A stretch of 34,806 nt of DNA, taken from assembly GCA_017474925.1 (NCBI GenBank), contig JAFVGN010000013.1:1-34806 (forward strand), written 5' to 3'. Origin of the DNA: Prevotella sp. (GTDB lineage: Bacteria > Bacteroidota > Bacteroidia > Bacteroidales > Bacteroidaceae). Under the pieces are notes generated by a model. It made no database searches and had not been told where the DNA came from. It saw only the letters and a list, made by a program, of their open reading frames with translations. Of this stretch, positions 14,713 to 23,430 are shown piece by piece. The number at the start of each line of letters is the position of its first letter. Within the stretch, counting starts at the first letter, position 1. The translations under genes were made by a program, and so were the position numbers.

Positions 14713-16872
14713 TTAATCTTCTTCCTTCATCTCTGCCTCATGCTCCTTGATGAGAGCCTGCTGGATGTCGTTCGGAACGAGCTCATAAGAGCTGAACGTG
14801 GTAGTGAACGAAGCACGGCCACCAGTCAGAGAACTAAGTGCGATGCTGTACGATGCCAACTCCTTGAGAGGAATCTTGGCAGTCAGTTTCTGATAGCCTG
14901 CTTCAGAGTCCATACCCATGATAATGGCACGACGACCCTGCAGGTCAGACATCACATCACCCATATAGTCGGCAGGAACGAGTACCTCGAGGTCATAGAT
15001 GGGCTCGAGAACCTTAGGACCAGCCTCCTTGAAGGCAGCCGAGAAGGCGTTACGTGCTGCGAGCATGAACGACAATTCGTTAGAGTCAACCGGGTGCATC
15101 TTTCCGTCGTAAACAATAACACGGACGTCACGGGCATAAGAACCAGTCAACGGTCCCTGCTCCATACGCTCCATCACACCCTTCAGAATAGCAGGCATGA
15201 AGCGCATATCGATAGCACCACCTACGACGCTGTTGATGAATACGAGCTTGCCGCCCCACTCCAGATCCTTCTCTTCCTTCGACTTGATGTTCATCTTGAA
15301 CTCCTGACCGTTGATGGTGAAGCTGGTAGGATCGGGCATACCGTCAGTATAAGGCTCCACAATCAAGTGTACCTCACCGAACTGACCAGCACCACCCGAC
15401 TGCTTCTTATGACGATAGTCAGCACGAGCCATCTTCGTGATAGTCTCACGATACGGAATCTTAGGCTCCTGGTATTCAACCTGAATCTTCTCGTTGTTCT
15501 CCATACGCCACTTCAAAGTACGCAGGTGGAACTCACCCTGACCGTGAACAATAATCTGGCGCAGTTCCTTTGACTGCTCTACTACCCATGTCGGGTCTTC
15601 CTGGCGCATCTTCTGCAAGGCTGCCATCATCTTCTCAGTTTCAGCCTCGTTGACAGCCTTGATGGCACGAGAGAACTTCGAATTAGGATACTTGATGAAG
15701 TCAAACTTGTTGTCAACATCCTTGCCATTCAGCGTATTGCCGGTTTTCACGTCTTTCAGCTTCACGGTACAACCAATGTCACCTGCTACGAGCTGATCGA
15801 CCTGAATACGGTTGGCACCGGCACAGGCATAAAGTGTACCCATACGCTCCTTAGAACCACGGTCGGCATTGGTTAAGTCATCACCGCTCTTCACGACACC
15901 ACTCATCACCTTGAAGTACTGAACTTCACCGATGTGGGGTTCAACACCTGTCTTGAAGAAATAAAGTGATGTGGGAGCAGAAGCATCGGCAGGAACATCC
16001 TTACCGGCAGCATTCTTGATGACAGGCATCTCGCTAACGAAAGGAACGACGTTGCCCAAGAACTCCATCAGACGACGGACACCCATATCGCGGCCTGCAC
16101 AGACGCAGAATACGGGGAAGATGGAACGGGTGACAAGACCCTTGCGGATACCTTCGCGCATCTCGTCCTCGGTCAGGTCCTCGCTCTCAAAGAACTTCTC
16201 CATCAACGTGTCATCACCAGCAGCGGCAGCCTCAACCAGAGCAGCTTTCATCTCCTTGGCCTTATCCAGCTGGTCGGCAGGAATGTCCTCAATGATGGGA
16301 GCACCACCCTCGGGCTTCCACGAATATTTCTTCATCAGCAGTACATCGATGACGCTATTGAAACCAGCACCTGTCTGGATAGGATATTGCACGGGCACGC
16401 AGTTGTTGCCATAGACTTCCTTCAACTGACTCATAATCTGGTCAAAGTCGCAGTTGTCACGGTCCAACTGGTTCACCAGGAAGATGACGGGCTTCTTCAG
16501 CTTCTCTGTGTTGCGGAAAGCATTCATCGTACCCACCTCAGGTCCATATTGTCCGTTGATGAGAATCACGGCCTGGTCAGTCACGTTCATGGCGGTGATA
16601 GAGCAACCAACGAAGTCGTCGCTGCCCGGGCAGTCGATGATGTTCAGCTTCTTGTTATTCCACTCCACATGAAAAACAGTAGAGAACACCGAGTAGCCGT
16701 ATTCCTGCTCTACAGGGAAATAGTCGCTCATTGTGTTCTTACCCTCTACGGTGCCGCGGCGCTTGATGATGCCAGCCTCGTAAACCATTGCTTCGGCAAG
16801 AGTAGTCTTGCCGCTACCCGCACTGCCAATGAGTGCAATGTTCTTAATCTCGTTAGTCTGATAAACTTTCAT
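14713..16872 (-). CDS. fusA2: EF-G paralog (EF-G2 type) with altered GTPase motifs
   Basis: A 719-residue ribosomal translocase of the elongation factor G family, with the G domain, domain II, and domains III-V intact (SGGAGQFGEVHLIVEP, GSYARDVRVIVYDGKMHPVDS, GRRAIIMGMDSEAG). The P-loop is GSAGSGKT (16-23). Key differences from canonical EF-G: switch I reads EYGYSV instead of ERGITI (57-62), the switch II motif is DCPGSDDF (80-87), with Ser84 in place of the catalytic His of DxPGHVDF, and the base-recognition motif is NQLD (134-137) instead of NKxD. Loss of that His fits the Bacteroides EF-G2 described as promoting translocation without GTP hydrolysis under starvation and in the gut. Monocistronic with its own promoter. 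The identification as EF-G2 is by these motifs. Confidence 0.85.
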   Translation of the reverse strand: MKVYQTNEIKNIALIGSAGSGKTTLAEAMVYEAGIIKRRGTVEGKNTMSDYFPVEQEYGYSVFSTVFHVEWNNKKLNIIDCPGSDDFVGCSITAMNVTDQAVILINGQYGPEVGTMNAFRNTEKLKKPVIFLVNQLDRDNCDFDQIMSQLKEVYGNNCVPVQYPIQTGAGFNSVIDVLLMKKYSWKPEGGAPIIEDIPADQLDKAKEMKAALVEAAAAGDDTLMEKFFESEDLTEDEMREGIRKGLVTRSIFPVFCVCAGRDMGVRRLMEFLGNVVPFVSEMPVIKNAAGKDVPADASAPTSLYFFKTGVEPHIGEVQYFKVMSGVVKSGDDLTNADRGSKERMGTLYACAGANRIQVDQLVAGDIGCTVKLKDVKTGNTLNGKDVDNKFDFIKYPNSKFSRAIKAVNEAETEKMMAALQKMRQEDPTWVVEQSKELRQIIVHGQGEFHLRTLKWRMENNEKIQVEYQEPKIPYRETITKMARADYRHKKQSGGAGQFGEVHLIVEPYTDGMPDPTSFTINGQEFKMNIKSKEEKDLEWGGKLVFINSVVGGAIDMRFMPAILKGVMERMEQGPLTGSYARDVRVIVYDGKMHPVDSNELSFMLAARNAFSAAFKEAGPKVLEPIYDLEVLVPADYMGDVMSDLQGRRAIIMGMDSEAGYQKLTAKIPLKELASYSIALSSLTGGRASFTTTFSSYELVPNDIQQALIKEHEAEMKEED

Positions 16873-16935
16873 AATTTCTTATATTTTTAGGTTTATAATT
16901 TGCCCTTTTTAGCAGCTTTTGCCGCAAAACGACGC

Positions 16936-16966
16936 TAAAGGTAGACATTTTCACACAAATAACCAA
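16936..16966 (-). promoter_or_regulatory. Promoter of the EF-G-like gene
   Basis: Minus strand TTGG (16963-16966), 19-nt spacer, TACCTTTA (16936-16943); one mismatch to TAnnTTTG. The leader to the ATG would be about 57 nt. Confidence 0.65.
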
Positions 16967-17026
16967 CGAAAGCTTTCAAATATTAAACTTTATTAGTAAT
17001 TTGGGTAAAAGTCCTTATGTCATTTC

Positions 17027-18718
17027 TCACCTTTTGCTTGCAATCATCATACGATTCTGTTTAGCAAGTGGTGCTTCTATTCTCAACCCAACCACTTGTA
17101 ACAGTATTTCCATACCATTAATACCATAAGGAAGATGACAGTACGTGCTGGCAGGAATATAGACATGGGCTCCAAACTTCAGTTTACTCAGGAACATGAA
17201 GATTTGTTGCACAAGACTCTCTATGTCGCCAAACGACTCGTAACGGCTGATATCCAAGAGTCCCTGCTCATAAGCATCGTATGCATCAGGCAACTGGCTG
17301 CCATTCAATACGACAGCACGATCAGAACTTTCGCCTGAGTCGCTGAACACCAGCGTCGTACCGCAGCAGTCTATATCTTGCAGCATTTGCTCTAATGGTT
17401 GACGGGCAACGAGGGAGGCTTCGCTGACAGGCTGTAACTCGTTGAAGAGCAGTTGCGGATATTGCATCTCCACTTGATGCAACAAGGCGCAATCGTCCAT
17501 TACCACTTGTTCGTCGTCGTGCACAAGGTAAACATATCCCCCTGCCGTTTCCAGATCGCGGGTACGGTTTAAAAGGTCTTCGCGACCAATACGTTCGAAC
17601 GAAGCATCGTAGAAGCTGCGCAACTGCCTGACTAACTGCAATACAGGAGCAGACTCTATGTTGACGTCTTTAGGAAGTATGAAAAATTTCCCGATGCCCA
17701 TTCGCAGTGGACGGTAGGGCTTACGACTGTCCTGCTCGAACTTCACAGGATCCAGATAAGCATCCAGAATGGAGTCGGTCTCATGCTGACCAAAAAGCTT
17801 GTCGACATAATGACGGTTCATAGCACCTCCCATCGGGCGGCAGTTGATTTCAATCAGCACCGGACCCTTCTCATCAACCATATATTCACCATGCACAGGT
17901 CCCCATTGGATACCAATTGCATCCAGAACGTCGTAAGCATAGTTGATGATGGACGAGTGGCCAACCTCCAGACGAGTGACAACCTGCATATAGTTATAGA
18001 CATTGCTGCCATTGACGGGCACTTTATCGTACTTCCACATGGATACGAAGCGGTGACGTCCCTTACGGGAAACAGTATTCACGATATATTCTGTGCCGAT
18101 GATGCGCTCCTGCATCAGGATGTCGCCTACGCTGTCAGCAGATGCCGAGAGGGCGAGTTCCGTACGCACAGCCTCAAGGGCTTCGTCCAACCCCTCGCAG
18201 AAGTGTAGTCCCTGAGTGCAAGCACCTCGCGCACGCTTGATAACAATGTGCGTCGTGTCCAGTTCACGGTAGAACGCCTCAGCATCGGCCTCACTACGCA
18301 CAATACGTCCACGAATGGAGCGTACACCATGCTCGGCAAGCGCCTGTTGCATCTCGTTCTTGCGCGTCATCTTGCCTATCATCGACCAAGGATTTCCAGG
18401 CAACCCCAAATCGTCGGCCAGATGCGTAGCCAACTCCACAGAGAACTCCTGTCCGGGAATCACCAGAATAGGATCATAAGCCCGTACACGTTCCAAAAGA
18501 ACGTTATAGTCTGGCGAGTCCTCAATCATAGGGATATCCTTCGGCAGGCGCTTCATCGTTAGCTCACGAGTCGCCAAAAAGGGGGCACGGTCTTCATCAG
18601 TACCAGGGAAAACATATTCACTCTCCAACACTACCGGCTGATAGCCGCGAGCCTTAACATCATCCACATAGTTGAACCCTGTAGAAGTGATGCCAACAAT
18701 CACAATACATTTCTTCAT
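17027..18718 (-). CDS. ATP-grasp carboxylate-amine ligase with long C-terminal extension
   Basis: A 563-residue ATP-grasp enzyme, a family that joins an acid to an amine using ATP. The start at 18718 (MKKCIVIVGITSTGFNYVDD) is used; an ATG nine bases upstream is also possible, but the ATG at 18748 lies upstream of the -7 box and cannot be in the transcript. Seen: N-terminal nucleotide-like fold (1-100), ATP-grasp lysine region TTHIVIKRARGACTQGLHF, and the metal-binding end LIEINCRPMGGAMNRH (E290, N292). Similar to amino-acid ligases of the BtrJ/L-amino-acid ligase kind. The last ~190 residues (from about 375), ending FGAHVYIPASTYCHLPYGINGM, are an additional domain I cannot name. Single-gene transcript; the substrates are unknown. 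Confidence 0.7.
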   Translation of the reverse strand: MKKCIVIVGITSTGFNYVDDVKARGYQPVVLESEYVFPGTDEDRAPFLATRELTMKRLPKDIPMIEDSPDYNVLLERVRAYDPILVIPGQEFSVELATHLADDLGLPGNPWSMIGKMTRKNEMQQALAEHGVRSIRGRIVRSEADAEAFYRELDTTHIVIKRARGACTQGLHFCEGLDEALEAVRTELALSASADSVGDILMQERIIGTEYIVNTVSRKGRHRFVSMWKYDKVPVNGSNVYNYMQVVTRLEVGHSSIINYAYDVLDAIGIQWGPVHGEYMVDEKGPVLIEINCRPMGGAMNRHYVDKLFGQHETDSILDAYLDPVKFEQDSRKPYRPLRMGIGKFFILPKDVNIESAPVLQLVRQLRSFYDASFERIGREDLLNRTRDLETAGGYVYLVHDDEQVVMDDCALLHQVEMQYPQLLFNELQPVSEASLVARQPLEQMLQDIDCCGTTLVFSDSGESSDRAVVLNGSQLPDAYDAYEQGLLDISRYESFGDIESLVQQIFMFLSKLKFGAHVYIPASTYCHLPYGINGMEILLQVVGLRIEAPLAKQNRMMIASKR

Positions 18719-18737
18719 ATTTTCCATTTTTTCCGCA

Positions 18738-18745
18738 CAAAGATA
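18738..18745 (-). promoter_or_regulatory. Bacteroidetes -7 element of the ATP-grasp gene
   Basis: TATCTTTG on the minus strand, 19 bp before the chosen ATG; it decides against the more upstream start codon at 18748. Confidence 0.7.
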
Positions 18746-18831
18746 CAAAAAAGTTGGAACACTTCATTTTATGATATGCTCTTTTAATCATTTATAACAT
18801 AAGGAGGCAAGAAAAAGAAAATGAGTTTTCG

Positions 18832-18839
18832 TAACTTTG
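18832..18839 (+). promoter_or_regulatory. Bacteroidetes -7 element of hemW
   Basis: TAACTTTG ending 9 bp before the hemW ATG at 18849; an in-frame TTG at 18837 lies within the box and so is not the start. Confidence 0.7.
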
Positions 18840-18848
18840 CCAACGATT

Positions 18849-19946
18849 ATGGCTGGTATTTATGTTCATATACCCTTTTGCAGAAGCCGCTGCGTCTATT
18901 GCGGTTTCTACTCCACCGTAGGACTGGAGCTCCGCCAGCGCTATACCGATGCCCTTTGCCATGAGTGGGAACTACGAAAAGACGAACTGAAAGAACCACT
19001 GGACACCATCTATCTGGGCGGTGGGACACCAAGCCAGCTGGAATGTGAGCAACTGGTCAGACTCTTCGACGTACTGCCCTCTGGTGCTACAGAAATCACC
19101 CTTGAGATGAATCCCGACGATGCAACACTCCCGTATGTCACGGAACTGTCGCAACTACCCGTCAACCGTATCAGCATGGGTGCCCAGACCTTCGATGACG
19201 AGCGTCTGCACTTCCTGCATCGTCGCCATACAGCCAGACAAGTGGCACAAGCCGTCAATACGCTCAGGGAAACAGGTTTCCAAAATATCAGTATTGACCT
19301 GATGTACGGGTTCCCAGGAGAAACGCTTAACGACTGGAAAAGCGACATAGACACAGCCATCAGCCTGAACGTAGAACACATCTCAGCCTATTGTCTCATG
19401 ATAGAAGAAGGGACACCACTCCACCAATGGTCAATGGAAAACGGGCAATGGACTATGGACGAGGAGCTGGAGCGCGAGATGTATGAGTTGCTGGTCGACA
19501 AGCTGGAAGCAGCAGGCTACGAACACTATGAGATATCAAACTTTGCCCGACCAGGTTGCCGTTCGCGCCACAACAGCAGCTATTGGCACGATGTCCCATA
19601 CATTGGACTCGGAGCAGCAGCACACTCCTACGACCGCAGGAGCCGACAATGGAATGTTGCCGACATCCACCAGTACATGGAATCCATAGAACGAGGGATC
19701 ATTCCTTGCGAGTGCGAGGTGCTGGATGACGATACCCGTTATAACGACCGCATTACCGTAGCCTTGCGCACCAGCGACGGACTCGACTTGAGCACGCTGT
19801 CGGACTACCATCGCAACTATTGCCTTCGCGAAGCCCAAAAATACCTAGCCAACGGACTGCTGCGTCAGGACGGCAGCCGGCTAGTACTAACCCGACGGGG
19901 GGTATTTGTCAGCGATATGATCATGGCTGGACTCATCCTTGTATGA
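18849..19946 (+). CDS. hemW: HemW, radical SAM heme chaperone
   Basis: A 365-residue radical SAM protein of the HemN/HemW group; HemW inserts heme into target proteins and is not a coproporphyrinogen oxidase. Start MAGIYVHIPFC is the canonical N-terminus. Seen: 4Fe-4S site C11-x3-C15-x2-C18 (CRSRCVYC; the HemW pattern CxxxCxxC, without the extra Cys typical of HemN), YLGGGTPSQL, the SAM-binding EMNPDD, RISMGAQTF, IDLMYGFPGET, and the C-terminal HemN domain with SYWHDVPYIGLGAAAHSYD. A heptamer array (19424-19458) encodes QWSMENGQWTMD in a surface loop after EEGTPL. The gene stands alone behind its own promoter. Confidence 0.93.
   Translation: MAGIYVHIPFCRSRCVYCGFYSTVGLELRQRYTDALCHEWELRKDELKEPLDTIYLGGGTPSQLECEQLVRLFDVLPSGATEITLEMNPDDATLPYVTELSQLPVNRISMGAQTFDDERLHFLHRRHTARQVAQAVNTLRETGFQNISIDLMYGFPGETLNDWKSDIDTAISLNVEHISAYCLMIEEGTPLHQWSMENGQWTMDEELEREMYELLVDKLEAAGYEHYEISNFARPGCRSRHNSSYWHDVPYIGLGAAAHSYDRRSRQWNVADIHQYMESIERGIIPCECEVLDDDTRYNDRITVALRTSDGLDLSTLSDYHRNYCLREAQKYLANGLLRQDGSRLVLTRRGVFVSDMIMAGLILV
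19424..19458. repeat. 7-bp tandem array (5 units) inside hemW
   Basis: Five consecutive heptamers ending in ATGG or ACGG (CCAATGG, TCAATGG and relatives). They encode QWSMENGQWTM in frame, at a variable surface loop between EEGTPL and the DEELEREMYELL helix, with no loss of family motifs on either side. Confidence 0.85.
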
Positions 19947-19948
19947 AC

Positions 19949-19993
19949 CCGATGACAAAAACATGAGGTATGCCCCCCGATGACAAAAACATG
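19949..19993. repeat. 17-bp direct repeat upstream of the corrinoid fusion gene
   Basis: CCGATGACAAAAACATG occurs at 19949-19965 and 19977-19993, a 28-bp period, in the 85-bp gap before the methyltransferase fusion gene. It could be an operator pair or simply another duplication. No -7 box is obvious in this gap and I see no cobalamin riboswitch core. Confidence 0.6.
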
Positions 19994-20031
19994 GGACATG
20001 CGTCATATTTTTATTAAAGTCCACATGTAAC

Positions 20032-22926
20032 ATGAATACTTGGAAACCGAACCTCGAAGAGACTAAACAACGATACATTAACTGGTGGAACCACAAGGGC
20101 ATCGTGCTAAATATGTGGGAACACTTCCAAGAAGGCGTCAAGCCCTCTGCCGACATACCGGCACCCCAACCATACAAGGACCTGAATCAACGATGGTTCG
20201 ACCCAGAGTGGAGAGCAGAATACTTAGACTGGTATGTCGCCCACTCGTGCCTGAAAGCCGACATGCTGCCAGTAGCCAACACGCAACTGGGGCCCGGTTC
20301 GCTGGCCGCCATCCTCGGTGGCGTCTTTGAAGGGGGCGAGGACACCATCTGGATTCACCCCAACCCCAACTATTCAGACGACATCACATTCGACCCGAAT
20401 CATCCGAACTATTTGTTACACAAGGAACTGCTGAAAGCCTGCAAGAAGAAAGCCCAAGGGCACTACTACGTCGGCATGCCTGACCTGATGGAAGGACTCG
20501 ACGTACTGGCTGCGCTGAAAGGCACCGACAAAGTGCTCCTCGACACGGTGATGCAGCCTGAGGTGCTGGAACACCAGATGCAACAGATAAACGACATCTA
20601 CTTCCAGGTTTTCGACGAGCTCTATGACATCATCCGCGAGGGTGACGAGATGGCCTTCTGCTACTTCTCGAGCTGGGCACCAGCCAAGATGTCAAAATTG
20701 CAGAGCGACATTTCGACCATGATCAGCACCGATGACTACCGCCGTTTCGTCCAACCGTTTATCCGCCAGCAATGCCAGAAGATTGACTATACACTCTACC
20801 ATCTGGACGGAGTGGGTGCCATGCACCATCTGGATGCGCTGCTTGAAATCGACGAGCTAAACGCCATACAATGGACACCAGGAGTGGGCGAGCCACAAGG
20901 CGGCAGTCCCAAATGGTACGACCTCTACAATAGGATATTGGCTAACGGCAAGAGCATCATGGCCTGCTGGGTGACATTGGACGAGCTACGTCCCCTGCTC
21001 GACCATATCGGTGGCGATGGTGTCCATATAGAGATGGACTTCCACAACGAGCATGAGGTAGAACAGGCGATGACCATCGTCGAGGAATACCGCCATGCCC
21101 GTAACCTGCACCCATCCCGTCTCAAGACCAATCCCGTAGTCGGTGGTTCTCCCACAGACAATGCAGACTCCGAAGTCGCCGCCATCATCGAAAGAATTGA
21201 GCAACAGACTCACACAGACACTCTGAAACAGTCTGAAACAGTCCGCTGTCGCCAGCTGCTCCATGATGACCGCCTTCTTGTCCTTGACGGAGCCATGGGT
21301 ACCATGATACAGCAATACCAACTGCGAGAAGAGGACTTTCGCGGATACCAGTTTGCCCAGCATTCCTACGATCTCAAAGGATGCAACGACATCCTGTCGC
21401 TGACATGTCCCTTTGTCATTCGCGACATCCACCAAAAATACCTACAGGCTGGTGCTGACATCATCGAGACCAATACATTCAATGCCCAACGCATATCGAT
21501 GAGCGACTACGGTTTACAGGATGATTGTCGTGACATCAACCTTGCCGCTGCCAAGATTGCCAGACAATGTGCCGATGAGTATTCCACGTCCGACAAGCCC
21601 CGCTATGTGGTGGGCAGTATAGGACCTACCAACCGAACGACCTCTGTAGCCACCAGCGGTGAGCCACTGGATAAGGCAATGCTGCAAGAAGCCTATGCAG
21701 AACAAATACAGGCTCTTGCAGACGGTGGTGTAGACGCCCTGCTGATAGAGACCATCTTTGACACCGAGAATGCCCGCGTAGCCATTGACGCAGCCAGAGC
21801 CGTTGCCCCACAGCTGCCCCTCATGCTGAGTTTCTCCGTATCGACACCTGACGGACATAACATGTTAGGACAAGACATACAGCAATTCATCAGCACGTTA
21901 GACCTCAATGGCATCATCTCGGTAGGCATTAACTGTGTGGCGGACATTCGTGGCATGTTACCGCTGGTCAGTCAACTGGCGCGATTCGGCACCAAGATAA
22001 GCCTCTACCCCAATGCGGGACTACCCGATGGGAACGGGCACTATAGCAAAACACCCGAAGACCTTGTGTCCGAGCTATGGATGCTGCTTGAGAATCACAT
22101 GCTGAACATCGTCGGTGGATGCTGCGGTACAACCGATGCACACATCGGCCTCATAGCCCGTGCCATCGAGCCCATTCCTGGGTTAAGACTATCGCCCCAC
22201 TCAGCAAAGGAAGAACAGCGGACATACGAAGCTACAAGCGTCATATCCAAGAACGACCACCAAGCTCAACAAATACAGGAAACTGCAGCATGTGCTGAGG
22301 AACGGCTGTATCATGCCATATTGGACGGCAAGAGCGAAGAGGCAGAATCGGCCACCCGCGAAGCCTTAGCCCAGCACATTGCACCACAAGACCTGATTAA
22401 CGGCCAGATGATACGGGCCATGGGCGAAGTCGGTCAGCGTTTTCAGGACGGTAAGGCCTTCGTCCCTCAGCTATTGATGGCCGGACGGGCCATGAAGGCA
22501 GCTCTCGAACTGCTGAAGCCTATGCTGGCAGGCACCACTTCCACAGCGTTGGGCAAGGTTGTCATCGGCACCGTCAAAGGTGACTTGCATGACATTGGGA
22601 AAAACCTCGTTGCATCCATGCTCGAGGGCTGCGGCTTCGAGGTCGTCAACATCGGCATCGACGTATCTGCCGACACCTTCATCCAAGCCGTCAAGGAGAA
22701 CCAGCCCGACATCCTGTGCATGTCGGCCCTGCTCACCACAACGATGGGCTATATGAAGGAAGTCATCAATGCCCTGGAGGCAGCAGGCATCCGTCAGCAG
22801 GTGAAGGTCATGGTTGGCGGAGCCCCTGTCACACAAGGATTTGCTGATGAGATTGGTGCCGACGGCTATAGCGACAATGCCAATTCGGCCGTCACCGTGG
22901 CCAAGCAACTATTGGGAAAGCTATAA
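20032..22926 (+). CDS. Three-module corrinoid methyltransferase: URO-D + homocysteine methyltransferase + B12 domain
   Basis: A 964-residue single protein with three modules. Residues ~1-365 resemble uroporphyrinogen-decarboxylase-fold corrinoid methyltransferases (the TCP2-like group), but the zinc motif position reads H257-L-D259-G instead of H-x-C. Residues ~400-720 are a MetH-type homocysteine S-methyltransferase barrel: LVLDGAMGTMIQQ, the thiol-zinc cysteines C635 (VGINC) and C697/C698 (GGCCGT). Residues ~760-964 are a corrinoid cap plus Rossmann module with the B12 lower-ligand motif D851-x-H853-x-x-G856 (GDLHDIGKN). MetH's methyl-folate domain and its reactivation domain are absent. 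Expected role: move a methyl from an unknown donor through cob(I)alamin to homocysteine, giving methionine, or to another thiol. A lipoprotein gene follows after 30 bp. The separate reactivation-like protein is convergent nearby. No signal peptide; cytoplasmic. Confidence 0.88.
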   Translation: MNTWKPNLEETKQRYINWWNHKGIVLNMWEHFQEGVKPSADIPAPQPYKDLNQRWFDPEWRAEYLDWYVAHSCLKADMLPVANTQLGPGSLAAILGGVFEGGEDTIWIHPNPNYSDDITFDPNHPNYLLHKELLKACKKKAQGHYYVGMPDLMEGLDVLAALKGTDKVLLDTVMQPEVLEHQMQQINDIYFQVFDELYDIIREGDEMAFCYFSSWAPAKMSKLQSDISTMISTDDYRRFVQPFIRQQCQKIDYTLYHLDGVGAMHHLDALLEIDELNAIQWTPGVGEPQGGSPKWYDLYNRILANGKSIMACWVTLDELRPLLDHIGGDGVHIEMDFHNEHEVEQAMTIVEEYRHARNLHPSRLKTNPVVGGSPTDNADSEVAAIIERIEQQTHTDTLKQSETVRCRQLLHDDRLLVLDGAMGTMIQQYQLREEDFRGYQFAQHSYDLKGCNDILSLTCPFVIRDIHQKYLQAGADIIETNTFNAQRISMSDYGLQDDCRDINLAAAKIARQCADEYSTSDKPRYVVGSIGPTNRTTSVATSGEPLDKAMLQEAYAEQIQALADGGVDALLIETIFDTENARVAIDAARAVAPQLPLMLSFSVSTPDGHNMLGQDIQQFISTLDLNGIISVGINCVADIRGMLPLVSQLARFGTKISLYPNAGLPDGNGHYSKTPEDLVSELWMLLENHMLNIVGGCCGTTDAHIGLIARAIEPIPGLRLSPHSAKEEQRTYEATSVISKNDHQAQQIQETAACAEERLYHAILDGKSEEAESATREALAQHIAPQDLINGQMIRAMGEVGQRFQDGKAFVPQLLMAGRAMKAALELLKPMLAGTTSTALGKVVIGTVKGDLHDIGKNLVASMLEGCGFEVVNIGIDVSADTFIQAVKENQPDILCMSALLTTTMGYMKEVINALEAAGIRQQVKVMVGGAPVTQGFADEIGADGYSDNANSAVTVAKQLLGKL

Positions 22927-22956
22927 TTTATTTATTCATTAATACATATAAGCAGT

Positions 22957-23418
22957 ATGAATAAAGTTTTAACATTAGCAAAGTTATCGATAGCCGCCGT
23001 ATTATGTATGGCTATCGTCAGTTGTGGGAACAAAAAAGCGGAAGCAGAACAGCCCGCAGAGTCGACAGAAGTCCAGGAAGAGAAGCAGGATTTCGTGGTT
23101 ATTGGTAACCCTGACCAGTTGTTGGATATCAGTAGCGGCCTACTGGAATATCTACAGTCTGCACACATCAAGGATGCGAAAGACGCAGAGGACTTCAAGC
23201 AAAAGATTGACGAAGTGAAAGCACAGATGAAGGAGGTTTCCGACTCCATCAATGCCAAAATCGCGGGGATGACACCTGAGGAGAAGGGGGAACTGGTATC
23301 CGAAGTGTCAGCCATCAGCGAAAAGATAGAGGCAAACAATCCTCCAATCATGAAGGAGATTGAACGACTGGAGAAGGAAGCAAAAGAAATCGGTATTACC
23401 CTGGATGTTGATCTCTAA
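22957..23418 (+). CDS. Small lipoprotein, helical
   Basis: A 153-residue predicted lipoprotein: signal peptide with lipobox IVSC|G at residue 23, then an acidic linker (AEAEQPAESTEVQEEKQ). The rest is almost all charged helix (KDAKDAEDFKQKIDEVKAQMKEV...EIERLEKEAKEIG), likely coiled coil. It lies 30 bp behind the corrinoid fusion gene on the same strand and probably shares its transcript, but nothing in the sequence links it to methyl transfer. Family not recognised. Confidence 0.75.
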   Translation: MNKVLTLAKLSIAAVLCMAIVSCGNKKAEAEQPAESTEVQEEKQDFVVIGNPDQLLDISSGLLEYLQSAHIKDAKDAEDFKQKIDEVKAQMKEVSDSINAKIAGMTPEEKGELVSEVSAISEKIEANNPPIMKEIERLEKEAKEIGITLDVDL

Positions 23419-23430
23419 ACTGGGAACAGA

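Noticed and set aside
14581-15573. 330-residue plus-strand frame opposite the EF-G-like gene
   Set aside because: Shadow of a highly biased coding strand; crosses the terminator at 14642-14675 and matches no domain.
19947-20031. Cobalamin or SAM riboswitch upstream of the methyltransferase fusion
   Set aside because: The gap is only 85 bp, is filled with direct repeats and lacks the conserved B12-box core.
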